The notes below the pieces were generated by a model. The model saw only the letters and a program-made list of their open reading frames with translations. It was not told the origin of the DNA and searched no databases. DNA of 64,000 nucleotides from positions 1-64,000 of the forward strand of contig JAIKZQ010000045.1 in assembly GCA_024682075.1 (NCBI GenBank), read 5' to 3'. Shown in pieces: positions 1 through 7,299 of this stretch (position 1 is the first letter of the stretch; each line of letters opens with the position of its first letter). The stretch is from Lachnospiraceae bacterium. GTDB taxonomy: Bacteria > Bacillota > Clostridia > Lachnospirales > Lachnospiraceae. The position numbers and the translations under genes were made by a program.

Positions 1-534
1 GGAGAGGTCTTTGAGCGTATAGCGAAGGCGTCGGTTCTCGGGAAATATTGGGGAGAATTCGACAGGAGCGAATGGAGCGATGAAGAAGTGATAGATGCTT
101 TCATAAGCTCTGAGCCGGAACTTGCAGACGAGATACACTACGCTTTTGACGATGTGCAGGGAATCGTGAGTATGCGCGATTATACAGTTGGATGTATAAA
201 GGCGCTGAAAGAAAAAGGATACGGTGTTTATTACCTTTCCAATTATTCAAGGAAGGTGCATGTTCAGTGTAAGCATACGCTGGATTTTCTGGAACTCATG
301 GACGGAGGTATCCTTTCCTATCAGGACAAGGTCATTAAGCCTGAACCTGAAATATATGAGCTTCTGCTTAAACGCTACGGACTTGTCGCTGAAGAGTGTG
401 TCTTTTTGGATGATACTCCGGTAAATGTCGACGCGGCGGTAAAGCTTGGATTTAACGGAATTCGTTTTGAAAATATACAACAGGGGATGGAAGAATTAAG
501 AAAAATGGGTGTTGATGCACCTGAGATTGTATAA
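1..534 (+). CDS. HAD-family hydrolase, 5' end outside window
   Basis: The reading frame is open from base 1, so the gene begins upstream of the window; 177 residues are visible. It carries HAD motif II (LSN, visible residues 79-81), the motif III lysine in KPEPEIYE (about 113) and motif IV as FLDDTPVN (Asp pair about 137-138). The catalytic DxDxT motif I must lie upstream. The LSN..KPEP..DD spacing fits subfamily IA phosphatases and dehalogenase-like enzymes that act on small phosphorylated metabolites; the substrate cannot be told. A strong hairpin terminator follows directly. A GTG at 88 is an internal codon, not the start. Confidence 0.85.
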   Translation, partial: GEVFERIAKASVLGKYWGEFDRSEWSDEEVIDAFISSEPELADEIHYAFDDVQGIVSMRDYTVGCIKALKEKGYGVYYLSNYSRKVHVQCKHTLDFLELMDGGILSYQDKVIKPEPEIYELLLKRYGLVAEECVFLDDTPVNVDAAVKLGFNGIRFENIQQGMEELRKMGVDAPEIV

Positions 535-540
535 AGAGTG

Positions 541-573
541 AGGGTTGACATTTTGATGTGTCAACCCTTTTTC
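541..573 (+). terminator. Intrinsic terminator after HAD gene
   Basis: A 10-bp perfect stem (541-550 with 559-568, AGGGTTGACA/TGTCAACCCT) with an 8-nt loop is followed by TTTTCTT. It lies just after the HAD stop codon and just before the promoter of the polymerase gene. Confidence 0.85.
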
Positions 574-576
574 TTA

Positions 577-605
577 TTGTTTTTCTCCTTCTTGTATCAT
601 ATAAT
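577..605 (+). promoter_or_regulatory. Sigma-A promoter of the Y-family polymerase gene
   Basis: TTGTTT (577-582), a 17-bp spacer, then a perfect TATAAT (600-605). The expected transcription start, 7 bases after the -10 box, is the A of the ATG at 612. The transcript would therefore be leaderless or nearly so, which fits the absence of a Shine-Dalgarno sequence. Confidence 0.75.
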
Positions 606-611
606 CGGAAT

Positions 612-1880
612 ATGAGTAATCGAACCTATGTTTGCATCGACCTTAAGTCCTTTTACGCTTCGGTGGAGTGCGTGGCCAGGGGGCTGGATCCTTTTTCGAC
701 GAATCTTGTTGTTGCGGATCCGGAAAGATCGGATAAGACCATCTGCCTCGCTGTGTCCCCTGCCATGAAGAAGCTGGGAGTTCCGGGGCGATGCAGGGTA
801 TTTGAGATACCCAAGAATATCGAATACATAATGGCCGAGCCGAGGATGCAGAAATATATAGATGTGTCGTCGGATATTTACTCTGTCTATCTTAAATATG
901 TTTCAAAAGAGGATATCCACGTTTACTCCATCGACGAGGTTTTCATGGATGTAACGGATTATCTTAAGATGTATGACATGACCGCCAGGGAATTTGCGGA
1001 ACGCATCATGCAGGACATTTTCGATGTTTCCGGAGTGACTTCCACCTGCGGTATAGGAACGAACATGTACCTTGCCAAGATCGCCATGGATATCTGGGCC
1101 AAGCATGTGGAGGATCATATTGGGATCCTGGATGAAGAAACCTATCGCGAGAAACTCTGGGATCACAAGCCCCTGACGGATTTCTGGCGCATCGGCCGGG
1201 GAACGGTGGAAAGGCTTAGGAAAAGCGGTATTGAAACCATGAGGGAGATCGCCCATGCGGACGAGGACCTTCTTTATCATCTTTTCGGAGTTGACGCGGA
1301 ACTTCTCATCGATCATGCCTGGGGCAGGGAAACCTGTACGATACAGGATATCAAGGCCTTCCGTCCAAAAAGCAATTCCGTTTCCTCCGGTCAGGTACTT
1401 CCAAGGGATTACGGCCATGACGAGGGCCGCCTTGTTGTGGGGGAAATGGCGGACGAGCTGTGCCTTGATCTTGTGGACAAGGGCCTCATAACCGAGTCCG
1501 TAACTCTGCACTTAGGCTATGCAAACAGGATCAACCTTGAGCCCGCCCACGGAAGCGTGCACCTTCCCGTAGCTTCAAGCTCGTCGAAATATATAGTGCC
1601 TTTTGTTCTTGAACTTTACGATCGGATCAAGAACCCCTTCCATGATATCAGACGGATCATGCTCGCCTACAACAACGTGGTTGATGAAGCTTATCGTCAG
1701 TACGACCTTTTCACGGATCCCGTTGAACAGGAAAAAGAAAACCGTATCCAGAAGGCCATGATCTCCATCAAGCACAAATACGGAAGCAATGCCATCCTAA
1801 AGGGAATGAACCTTGAACAAGGCGGAACCATGATCGAAAGAAACGGCCAGATCGGCGGCCATAAGAAAGGAAAGACATGA
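612..1880 (+). CDS. Y-family DNA polymerase (UvrX/ImpB-MucB-SamB type)
   Basis: This is a 422-aa translesion polymerase. The N-terminus has the UmuC-type catalytic motif with D10 and FYASVE (14-19), and the second acidic motif YSIDEVFMD with D108/E109. Little-finger sequence follows, and QYDLF near the C-terminus is a good beta-clamp binding motif. The start was set at ATG 612, not further upstream, because upstream codons run through the terminator and promoter and encode only hydrophobic sequence. The gene overlaps yolD by 4 bases (ATGA). It is most like Firmicutes UvrX/YqjW rather than DinB; a true DinB is at 14749. LexA control is predicted from the box at 621-634. Confidence 0.92.
   Translation: MSNRTYVCIDLKSFYASVECVARGLDPFSTNLVVADPERSDKTICLAVSPAMKKLGVPGRCRVFEIPKNIEYIMAEPRMQKYIDVSSDIYSVYLKYVSKEDIHVYSIDEVFMDVTDYLKMYDMTAREFAERIMQDIFDVSGVTSTCGIGTNMYLAKIAMDIWAKHVEDHIGILDEETYREKLWDHKPLTDFWRIGRGTVERLRKSGIETMREIAHADEDLLYHLFGVDAELLIDHAWGRETCTIQDIKAFRPKSNSVSSGQVLPRDYGHDEGRLVVGEMADELCLDLVDKGLITESVTLHLGYANRINLEPAHGSVHLPVASSSSKYIVPFVLELYDRIKNPFHDIRRIMLAYNNVVDEAYRQYDLFTDPVEQEKENRIQKAMISIKHKYGSNAILKGMNLEQGGTMIERNGQIGGHKKGKT
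621..634 (+). promoter_or_regulatory. LexA (DinR/SOS) box inside the start of the polymerase gene
   Basis: CGAACCTATGTTTG matches the Firmicutes LexA consensus CGAACRNRYGTTYG at 13 of 14 positions. It lies over codons 4-8, about 10-23 bases after the predicted transcription start. Bound LexA there would block initiation or early elongation. This fits SOS control of a mutagenic polymerase. Confidence 0.75.
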
Positions 1881-2212
1881 GCACACTGAGGCCTAAAATG
1901 AGCCGCGAGATGCGTGCCAAGCAGTTCATGCCCTTCGCCGCTTTAAAAGGCTACGAGGAAGCGTTAAGGGCCAAGGAGCATATTGTTGTTCAAAGAACAG
2001 AGCTTTCGGAGGAGAGGTTAAACGAGCTTGACGAAGTCTTTTCGCAGCTTTCCTGCGGAGATATGGTGGAATGCATCTATTACAGCTCCATTGAGGAAAA
2101 TTATATACAAAAAACGGGAATCCTCTCCAAAATAGATGAGGATTCCCGGATCATCAAGATCGTTAATACGATTGTTAAGTTCGATGACATTTATGACCTG
2201 AAAAAGGTCTGA
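1877..2212 (+). CDS. YolD-like family protein
   Basis: This 111-aa protein starts within the polymerase stop codon (ATGA overlap) and is therefore translationally coupled to it. It contains the family signature near the N-terminus (RAKQFMPFAALKGY) and a beta-rich C-terminal half. YolD-like proteins are the standard partners of UvrX-type Y-family polymerases in Firmicutes and are thought to help or control the polymerase, although the mechanism is not settled. It should be induced with the polymerase by DNA damage. The stop abuts the convergent glycosyltransferase stop at 2213. Confidence 0.88.
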   Translation: MSTLRPKMSREMRAKQFMPFAALKGYEEALRAKEHIVVQRTELSEERLNELDEVFSQLSCGDMVECIYYSSIEENYIQKTGILSKIDEDSRIIKIVNTIVKFDDIYDLKKV

Positions 2213-3151
2213 TCAGTCCTCTTTTTTGTCGCCCTTGTTCACGGTGTCGATGATGAAAGGAGGACGTGTTCTTGATGCATCAAGGGTACGCCAGAGGTAT
2301 TCTCCCAAAACTCCGAGGAAGCTGATTATAAGCCCCGCAGATATCAAAACAACGCACATCAGGGATGACCATCCCGCGATGGGAGTTCCCGCCGTGAAAT
2401 ATTCCACAACTACGTCAACAAAAAGAATAAGTGCGAGAAGATCGAATATGAAGCCGATGGCAGTCATGCATCTGATGGGGAAATAGGAAAAGCTCATCAT
2501 GGAATCCATTACGAGCTTGACCTTCTTTGATAAGGTCCAGCGGGATTTGCCCACTTCACGATCCTTTCTCTTAAAGTAGATCTTGTCTGTCTTAAAGCCA
2601 ACCCAGAGAACCTGAAGAGTTAAGGAGGAGTTCTTCTCGTCAAGACGCTCAAGGACCTCAATGACCTGACGGTCAAGAAGGTAGCAGTCGCAGCCGCCCT
2701 TGGGCATGTTCTTGTTTATTGTTTTTCTTACCAGGGCATAGTACATGTTGGCGAAGAATACCTTGATGGGATTCTCATCCCTTTCTTCCCTTACCGCAAG
2801 TACAACCTTGTTGCCCTTTTTCCAGCTTTCGTACATCTCAAGGATGATGGTTGAATCCTCCTGAAGATCCGCCTGTTTTGTAACGGCGCAGTCACCGGTG
2901 CAGGTTGAAAGTCCCGCAAGGATCGCCGCATGTTCGCCGAAATTCCTTGAAAGCTTAACGCAGACAACATTGGGATCCTGAGCCTTTATGCCGTTCATGA
3001 CCTCCCAGGAATTGTCACCTGAACCGTCATCCACAAAGACGATCTCGTAATCGCCAAGTGTGGGAAGGATCTTCTCCTTCATGTCCGCATATAACATGTC
3101 AAGGGTGTCGGAATTGTAGTAGACGGGTACAACGATTGAAATCTTACTCAT
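2213..3151 (-). CDS. Membrane-anchored GT2 glycosyltransferase (GtrB/DPM1-like)
   Basis: This 312-aa family 2 glycosyltransferase has the GT-A start (SIVVPVYYNS), the nucleotide-sugar motif FVDDGSGDNSW (about 39-49) and QADLQED (about 92-98). Two hydrophobic spans near residues 235-300 form the C-terminal membrane anchor. The layout matches enzymes that load a sugar onto undecaprenyl or polyisoprenyl phosphate at the inner face of the membrane. It overlaps the upstream FdtA-like gene by 8 bases, so the two are coupled. With the aminotransferase and ketoisomerase it suggests that a 3-amino-deoxy sugar is made and handed to a lipid carrier; the exact sugar is inference. Confidence 0.88.
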   Translation of the reverse strand: MSKISIVVPVYYNSDTLDMLYADMKEKILPTLGDYEIVFVDDGSGDNSWEVMNGIKAQDPNVVCVKLSRNFGEHAAILAGLSTCTGDCAVTKQADLQEDSTIILEMYESWKKGNKVVLAVREERDENPIKVFFANMYYALVRKTINKNMPKGGCDCYLLDRQVIEVLERLDEKNSSLTLQVLWVGFKTDKIYFKRKDREVGKSRWTLSKKVKLVMDSMMSFSYFPIRCMTAIGFIFDLLALILFVDVVVEYFTAGTPIAGWSSLMCVVLISAGLIISFLGVLGEYLWRTLDASRTRPPFIIDTVNKGDKKED

Positions 3152-3572
3152 CTTTAAGCTTTAAAACCTCTTTCTTATATTCCTCATAATCTCTGATATA
3201 TTCGGTTCCGTCGTAGTGCTCGCTGGCAAGAACAAGCAAAACGGAATCGCTTGAAAAATCGTACATATCCTTCCAAAGCATGGTGGGCAGATAAAGCCCC
3301 ATTCTCGGACGGTTGAGCTCGTAGATCACGGTCTCCTGACCGTTGTTGACCTTAACCTTGCTGCTTCCCGCAACGTTTATAAGGACGAACTCCGTTTTTC
3401 TGTTTGCGTGCTGGCCCCTTACGACAGTTGAGTCGGAACCGTATATGTAGAAAACTCTCTTGATGTCAAAGGGAGCGCCGAAGCCTTCACCTTCCACAAC
3501 AACAAGATTGCCCCTCTCATCCCCAAGATCCGGGAATTCGAGGATCTTTACCATTTCTTCGATCTTCTTCAC
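3144..3572 (-). CDS. FdtA/WxcM-like sugar 3,4-ketoisomerase
   Basis: This 142-aa small cupin resembles dTDP-4-keto-6-deoxyglucose 3,4-ketoisomerases (FdtA/QdtA). Conserved blocks include FPDLGDERG, RVFYIYG and RGQHANRK. In characterised family members the last block reads RGxHAHK, with two histidines in the active site. Here H55 is kept but the second is Asn57, so activity may differ. The start is GTG at 3572, with GGAG 6-7 bases upstream; the next Met (residue 7) has no comparable site. The gene sits between the aminotransferase that would use its product and the GT2 enzyme, which overlaps its 3' end. Confidence 0.8.
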   Translation of the reverse strand: MKKIEEMVKILEFPDLGDERGNLVVVEGEGFGAPFDIKRVFYIYGSDSTVVRGQHANRKTEFVLINVAGSSKVKVNNGQETVIYELNRPRMGLYLPTMLWKDMYDFSSDSVLLVLASEHYDGTEYIRDYEEYKKEVLKLKDE

Positions 3573-3581
3573 AAAAAACTC

Positions 3582-4679
3582 CTATCCGCGATATGCGTTA
3601 AGTGCTTCAATAACGTAATCCTGTTCTTCTTCCGTCATTCCGTTATACATGGGAATGGAAAGAACGTCTCCGGCCATTTTCTCGGTGATGGGGAAATCCC
3701 CTTCCTTAAAGCCGAGATACCGGTATGCTTCCGAAAGATGAGGCGGGATGGGATAGTGAATTATGGTCCCGATCTCGCGCTCATTCAGATATTCTATAAG
3801 CTTATCACGGCTGTCACACCTGATAACGAACTGATGCCATACGCAGGTTGCGCCCTCACGCTGTTTGGGAAGGGTGATCAGCGGATTGTTCAGGCGTTCC
3901 AGATATCCGGCTGCTATCTTCTCCCTTTCCTCTGTAAGCTCCGGAAGATGCTTAAGCCTTACCCTTAAAAGACCTGCCTGCAGCTCATCAAGTCTTGAGT
4001 TTAAACCAACTTCCTTAAAATAATAGCGCTTTTCACTGCCATAATTTCTTAATATTCTGATCTCCTTAGCGATGGCCTCATCATTTGTGACAATGGCTCC
4101 GCCGTCGCCGAAGGCTCCCAGATTCTTCGAAGGATAGAAGGAAAAACAACCCACATCGCCGAAGGTTCCGCTCATCTGCCCGTTAAAAGTTGAGCCGTGG
4201 CTCTGGGCACAGTCTTCAACCAGCTTAAGATCGTGCTTCTTACAAAAGGAAAGGATATCATCCATCTTGGCATTCTCGCCGTATAAATGAACAACAAGAA
4301 CCGCCTTTGTCCTCTCGGTAAGTGCCGCCTCAAGCTTCGTCGTATCTATCTGATAATATTCATCGGGTTCAACGATAACGGGAGTTGCGTTGTTCATCGT
4401 TATACCCATGACGCTTGCTATGTAAGTGTTGCCCTGTACGAGAACTTCATCGCCTTCGCCAATATTCAGTGCCCTGAAAGCAAGCTGAAGAGCATCCAGT
4501 CCCGATGCAAGGCCTACGCAGTATTTTGCACCCACATATGCGGCAAATTCCTCCTCGAAAGAAGAAACCTCCTTGCCAAGTACATACCAGCCCGAGCGCA
4601 GTACCTCAAGAGCCTTCTGCTCAAATTCTTCTTTATACATTTCAAAGCCCCGGTCCATACGGTTGGGCATTATCTTCAT
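3582..4679 (-). CDS. DegT/DnrJ/EryC1/StrS sugar aminotransferase
   Basis: This 365-aa PLP enzyme belongs to the sugar-aminotransferase family. The PLP-binding lysine is K185 in FYPSKNLGAFGDGG, and D156 in VEDCAQSHG contacts the pyridine nitrogen. Enzymes of this type transfer an amino group from glutamate to a keto-sugar nucleotide. The neighbouring FdtA-like gene points to a 3-keto-6-deoxyhexose substrate (FdtB/QdtB-like); this is inference. The start was set at ATG 4679, with GGAG 8 bases upstream, in place of the in-frame TTG at 4697. It heads the three-gene minus operon and has its own promoter just upstream. Confidence 0.9.
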   Translation of the reverse strand: MKIMPNRMDRGFEMYKEEFEQKALEVLRSGWYVLGKEVSSFEEEFAAYVGAKYCVGLASGLDALQLAFRALNIGEGDEVLVQGNTYIASVMGITMNNATPVIVEPDEYYQIDTTKLEAALTERTKAVLVVHLYGENAKMDDILSFCKKHDLKLVEDCAQSHGSTFNGQMSGTFGDVGCFSFYPSKNLGAFGDGGAIVTNDEAIAKEIRILRNYGSEKRYYFKEVGLNSRLDELQAGLLRVRLKHLPELTEEREKIAAGYLERLNNPLITLPKQREGATCVWHQFVIRCDSRDKLIEYLNEREIGTIIHYPIPPHLSEAYRYLGFKEGDFPITEKMAGDVLSIPMYNGMTEEEQDYVIEALNAYRG

Positions 4680-4694
4680 GGCGATTTCTCCATA

Positions 4695-4728
4695 CAAAAA
4701 GTGGCAGATGCAAATGCGCCTGCCACTT
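4695..4728 (-). terminator. Terminator of nhaC, overlapped by the next promoter's start site
   Basis: A 9-bp perfect stem (4720-4728 with 4699-4707, AAGTGGCAG/CTGCCACTT) is followed on the minus strand by TTTTTG. It ends nhaC transcripts. A promoter (4730-4758) is placed so that its predicted start falls inside the 5' half of the stem. Confidence 0.8.
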
Positions 4729-4729
4729 G

Positions 4730-4758
4730 ATAATACACTTTATTTTGCTAAAAGTCCA
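4730..4758 (-). promoter_or_regulatory. Promoter of the amino-sugar operon
   Basis: On the minus strand: TGGACT (4758-4753), 17-bp spacer, TATTAT (4735-4730). The predicted start is near 4723-4724. The -35 box matches at 4 of 6 positions and the -10 box at 5 of 6. Confidence 0.5.
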
Positions 4759-4760
4759 CT

Positions 4761-6383
4761 TTATTCGGCTTTTGCGTACTTCTGCTTCATCACAAGAAGG
4801 AAGATGACCGTCATGGCGATACCGATGGGAATCGAAAGCCATGTAACCCCTACCTTATTAAGGATTCCGGCGAACAGATATGCCACGAAGGAGATCGCCG
4901 CTACCGTTATTGCATAAGGAAGCTGTGTCGATACGTGATCGATGTGGTTACAGTGCGCACCTGCGGATGACATGATGGTCGTGTCGGAAATGGGTGAGCA
5001 GTGGTCGCCGCATACAGCACCTGCAAGACACGCTGAAATGCCTACAAAGAAGAGGCTTGAGGTTTCCGGGAATATAGCGGAAACGATGGGGATAAGGATA
5101 CCGAAGGTTCCCCATGAAGTTCCCGTTGCGAAAGCGATGACACAGGCAACAACAAAGACGATTGCGGGAAGTGCCCACTGAAGTCCCGTTGCGTTGCTCA
5201 TTGCGCTTTCAACGAATTCGGAAGCTCCGAGAGCATTTGTCATGCTCTTTAAGGAAGTTGCAAGGGTAAGGATGGTAATGGCGGGAACCATTGCAACGAA
5301 GCCCTTGGGAATACATTCCATCGCTTCTTCGAAAGTAACTACTCTTCTTATTACAAGATAAAGGATGATCACAACAAGTGCCAGGATACTTCCCCAGGGA
5401 AGTCCGACATAAGCGTCGGTTGAAGAGAATGCATCGATAAAGCTGCCGCCTTCTTCTCCGAGTGCGTCAAAACCGTTCTTTAAAAGTCCCCATACACAGA
5501 GGATTATAAGAACAACAATGGGAATGATAAGGTCGAAAAGCTTTCCGCGTCTGGGATCCGCAGGTCCTTCTTCTTCCAGTTTTCTTTCCTGCTTCTCATC
5601 GTTTAATGCAACCTCGAGGATTCCGAGATCACCGTTCTGTGCTTTGATCTCAAAGTCTGCCATCTTACCATAGTCATAACCGAGGATTGCGATCATGATG
5701 ACAAATACAAGAGTGAAGATGGAATAGAAGTTATAAGGGATCGCACGAACAAAAAGCTCGATTCCCGAATACTTTTCACTTTCAACACAGCCGGAAACCG
5801 CTGCAGCCCATGAAGAAATGGGAGCGATCATGCAGACCGGAGCAGCCGTTGCATCAATGAGATAAGCAAGCTTAACACGGGAGATCTTCTTGGAATCGGT
5901 AACGGGAGCCATTACTGAACCTACCGTTAAGCAGTTGAAGTAGTCGTCGATAAAGATCAGAACGCCGAGTAAGAAAGTTGCGAGCATGGCGCCGGTCTTT
6001 GTTTTTATATGAGTCTGGGCCCACTCACCGAAGGCTCTTGACGCGCCGGACTTGTTTACCAGTGCAACCACGATCCCGAGGATCACCAGGAACAGCAAAA
6101 TGCCCGCATTATCTGCAATGGCTGTGCTCAGAGCATCAACCGTGAGCTTGTCCATGGTTCCGAGGAAGTTGCACTTTGCAGACATCAGAGCACCGAGTAC
6201 GATACCGATGAACAAAGAAGAATAAGCTTCCTTGGTGATCAGCGCAAGTATGATGGCTACAAAGGGCGGAACCAGTGCCCAGAAGGAGCCTGCGAATTCA
6301 ACGCCTGCGGCGTTTACCCCGGCGATCAGCACTACCATTACGGCAAAGATGATCAGGGCGATCAAAGCTGATTTCTTTTTCAT
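4761..6383 (-). CDS. NhaC-family Na+/H+ antiporter
   Basis: This 540-aa polytopic membrane protein has about 12 hydrophobic spans. It carries NhaC/ArsB-NhaD-like blocks including PPFVAIILALITKEAYSS, LGIVVALVNKSG, FIDDYFNCLTVGS and CGDHCSPISDTTIMSSAGA, the last being a strong signature of the NhaC group. Members exchange sodium for protons; some relatives exchange organic acids or amino acids, so substrate choice is open. The start is ATG 6383, preceded by a strong GGAGGA; an in-frame TTG at 6398 overlaps that site and was not used. It is expressed alone, with a promoter and a hairpin in a very short leader upstream. Confidence 0.9.
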   Translation of the reverse strand: MKKKSALIALIIFAVMVVLIAGVNAAGVEFAGSFWALVPPFVAIILALITKEAYSSLFIGIVLGALMSAKCNFLGTMDKLTVDALSTAIADNAGILLFLVILGIVVALVNKSGASRAFGEWAQTHIKTKTGAMLATFLLGVLIFIDDYFNCLTVGSVMAPVTDSKKISRVKLAYLIDATAAPVCMIAPISSWAAAVSGCVESEKYSGIELFVRAIPYNFYSIFTLVFVIMIAILGYDYGKMADFEIKAQNGDLGILEVALNDEKQERKLEEEGPADPRRGKLFDLIIPIVVLIILCVWGLLKNGFDALGEEGGSFIDAFSSTDAYVGLPWGSILALVVIILYLVIRRVVTFEEAMECIPKGFVAMVPAITILTLATSLKSMTNALGASEFVESAMSNATGLQWALPAIVFVVACVIAFATGTSWGTFGILIPIVSAIFPETSSLFFVGISACLAGAVCGDHCSPISDTTIMSSAGAHCNHIDHVSTQLPYAITVAAISFVAYLFAGILNKVGVTWLSIPIGIAMTVIFLLVMKQKYAKAE

Positions 6384-6410
6384 AAAAATTTCCTCCAAGT
6401 TTTTGATTGT

Positions 6411-6445
6411 AAAAAACTGTCACAGAAATCCCTTTCCCGTGACAG
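6411..6445 (-). promoter_or_regulatory. Terminator-like hairpin in the nhaC leader (possible attenuator)
   Basis: On the minus strand CTGTCAC (6445-6439) and GTGACAG (6423-6417) form a 7-bp stem with a 15-nt purine-rich loop, followed at once by six Ts. It starts about 7 bases after the predicted transcription start and about 35 bases before the Shine-Dalgarno. No upstream gene needs terminating here, so attenuation of nhaC is the likely role. No known riboswitch core was recognised. Confidence 0.55.
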
Positions 6446-6458
6446 CCTTGTCAAAATC

Positions 6459-6487
6459 AGTTTAGTAAACGCTCTTTGCTTTGTCAA
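6459..6487 (-). promoter_or_regulatory. Sigma-A promoter of nhaC
   Basis: On the minus strand a perfect TTGACA (6487-6482), 17-bp spacer and TAAACT (6464-6459). The transcription start is expected near 6452. Confidence 0.7.
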
Positions 6488-6516
6488 GATAGAGAGTTAA
6501 AGTGATGAAGATTTTC

Positions 6517-6544
6517 TTGCCACATTTTTCCCATATGATACAAT
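6517..6544 (+). promoter_or_regulatory. Promoter of the second HAD gene, apparently leaderless
   Basis: TTGCCA (6517-6522), 16-bp spacer, TACAAT (6539-6544). The start codon lies exactly 7 bases past the -10 box, the same geometry as at 600-612. No Shine-Dalgarno is visible. Confidence 0.6.
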
Positions 6545-6550
6545 CTGCTC

Positions 6551-7234
6551 ATGGACAACACTTTTTCTTTTGACAATTACATATTCGATCTTTACGGAAC
6601 GCTTATAGACATCCACACGGATGAGCACTGTGACGAAACGTGGATAAAATGGCTTAAAGTGCTGGACGCCCGTGGCATAAAGCATCCGCCACTTGCCGAT
6701 TTCAGAGAGGAATTCTTTGACAAGGACAGGGAGTACAGGCTGCGCCCCACGCCCTTTGACTATCCCGAGATTGAAATTCTGGAAGTATATGACGAACTGT
6801 TTTCTTCTTACAAAAATCCAAAGATCCCGGAAAAAGAACTCTTTGAGATCTCATACCGTTTCAGAGAAGCTTCAATGGATTACCGCAGGCTGTTTGAGGG
6901 TGTTCCGGAATTTTTGAAGAAGCTGCATGATCTGGGCAAGAAAACCTTTATCCTCTCAAATGCCCAGCGCTCCTACACTCTTTACGAGATCCTGGATTTC
7001 GGCCTTGATAAAATGGTGGACGATTATCTCATTTCCTCGGACTTTCGATGCATGAAACCGGACAAAGCCTTTTTCACCGCTCTTGTCGATAAGCACGGTC
7101 TCGACCGTTCCCGCTCGGTGATGCTGGGTGACAGCTACGAAAATGACTACATGGGGGCCATCAATTCGGGGATAAATGGCATTTGGCTGAATGGCGAAAA
7201 TGCCGCACATTTATTTTATAAGGAAAGAATATAA
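6551..7234 (+). CDS. HAD-family hydrolase (subfamily IA)
   Basis: This 227-aa HAD phosphatase has motif I FDLYGTLID with nucleophile D13, an alpha-helical cap (about 20-95), motif II FILSNA, motif III KPDKAFF and motif IV MLGDSYENDYMGA. Tyr takes the position usually held by the second Asp, a common variant in this subfamily. It likely dephosphorylates a small sugar or glycolate phosphate, substrate unknown. It is transcribed alone, divergently from nhaC, and ends in a bidirectional terminator. The ATG at 6551 is taken as start because promoter spacing predicts transcription beginning right there. Confidence 0.88.
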   Translation: MDNTFSFDNYIFDLYGTLIDIHTDEHCDETWIKWLKVLDARGIKHPPLADFREEFFDKDREYRLRPTPFDYPEIEILEVYDELFSSYKNPKIPEKELFEISYRFREASMDYRRLFEGVPEFLKKLHDLGKKTFILSNAQRSYTLYEILDFGLDKMVDDYLISSDFRCMKPDKAFFTALVDKHGLDRSRSVMLGDSYENDYMGAINSGINGIWLNGENAAHLFYKERI

Positions 7235-7235
7235 A

Positions 7236-7284
7236 AAAGAGGCCTGCTCGAGTGAGCTTATCACCGAGCGTGGCCTCTTTAATG
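7236..7284. terminator. Bidirectional terminator between HAD and TIGR00266 genes
   Basis: AAAGAGGCC (7236-7244) pairs with GGCCTCTTT (7272-7280), with an inner GCTCG/CGAGC stem. There is a short T run on the plus side and a longer one (TTTTTTAT) on the minus side, so it can serve both convergent genes. Confidence 0.75.
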
Positions 7285-7299
7285 TTATGCCGCTTTACA

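Noticed and set aside
558..611. Upstream ATG adding 18 hydrophobic residues to the Y-family polymerase
   Set aside because: It lies inside the preceding terminator and its own promoter, and the residues have no counterpart in the family.
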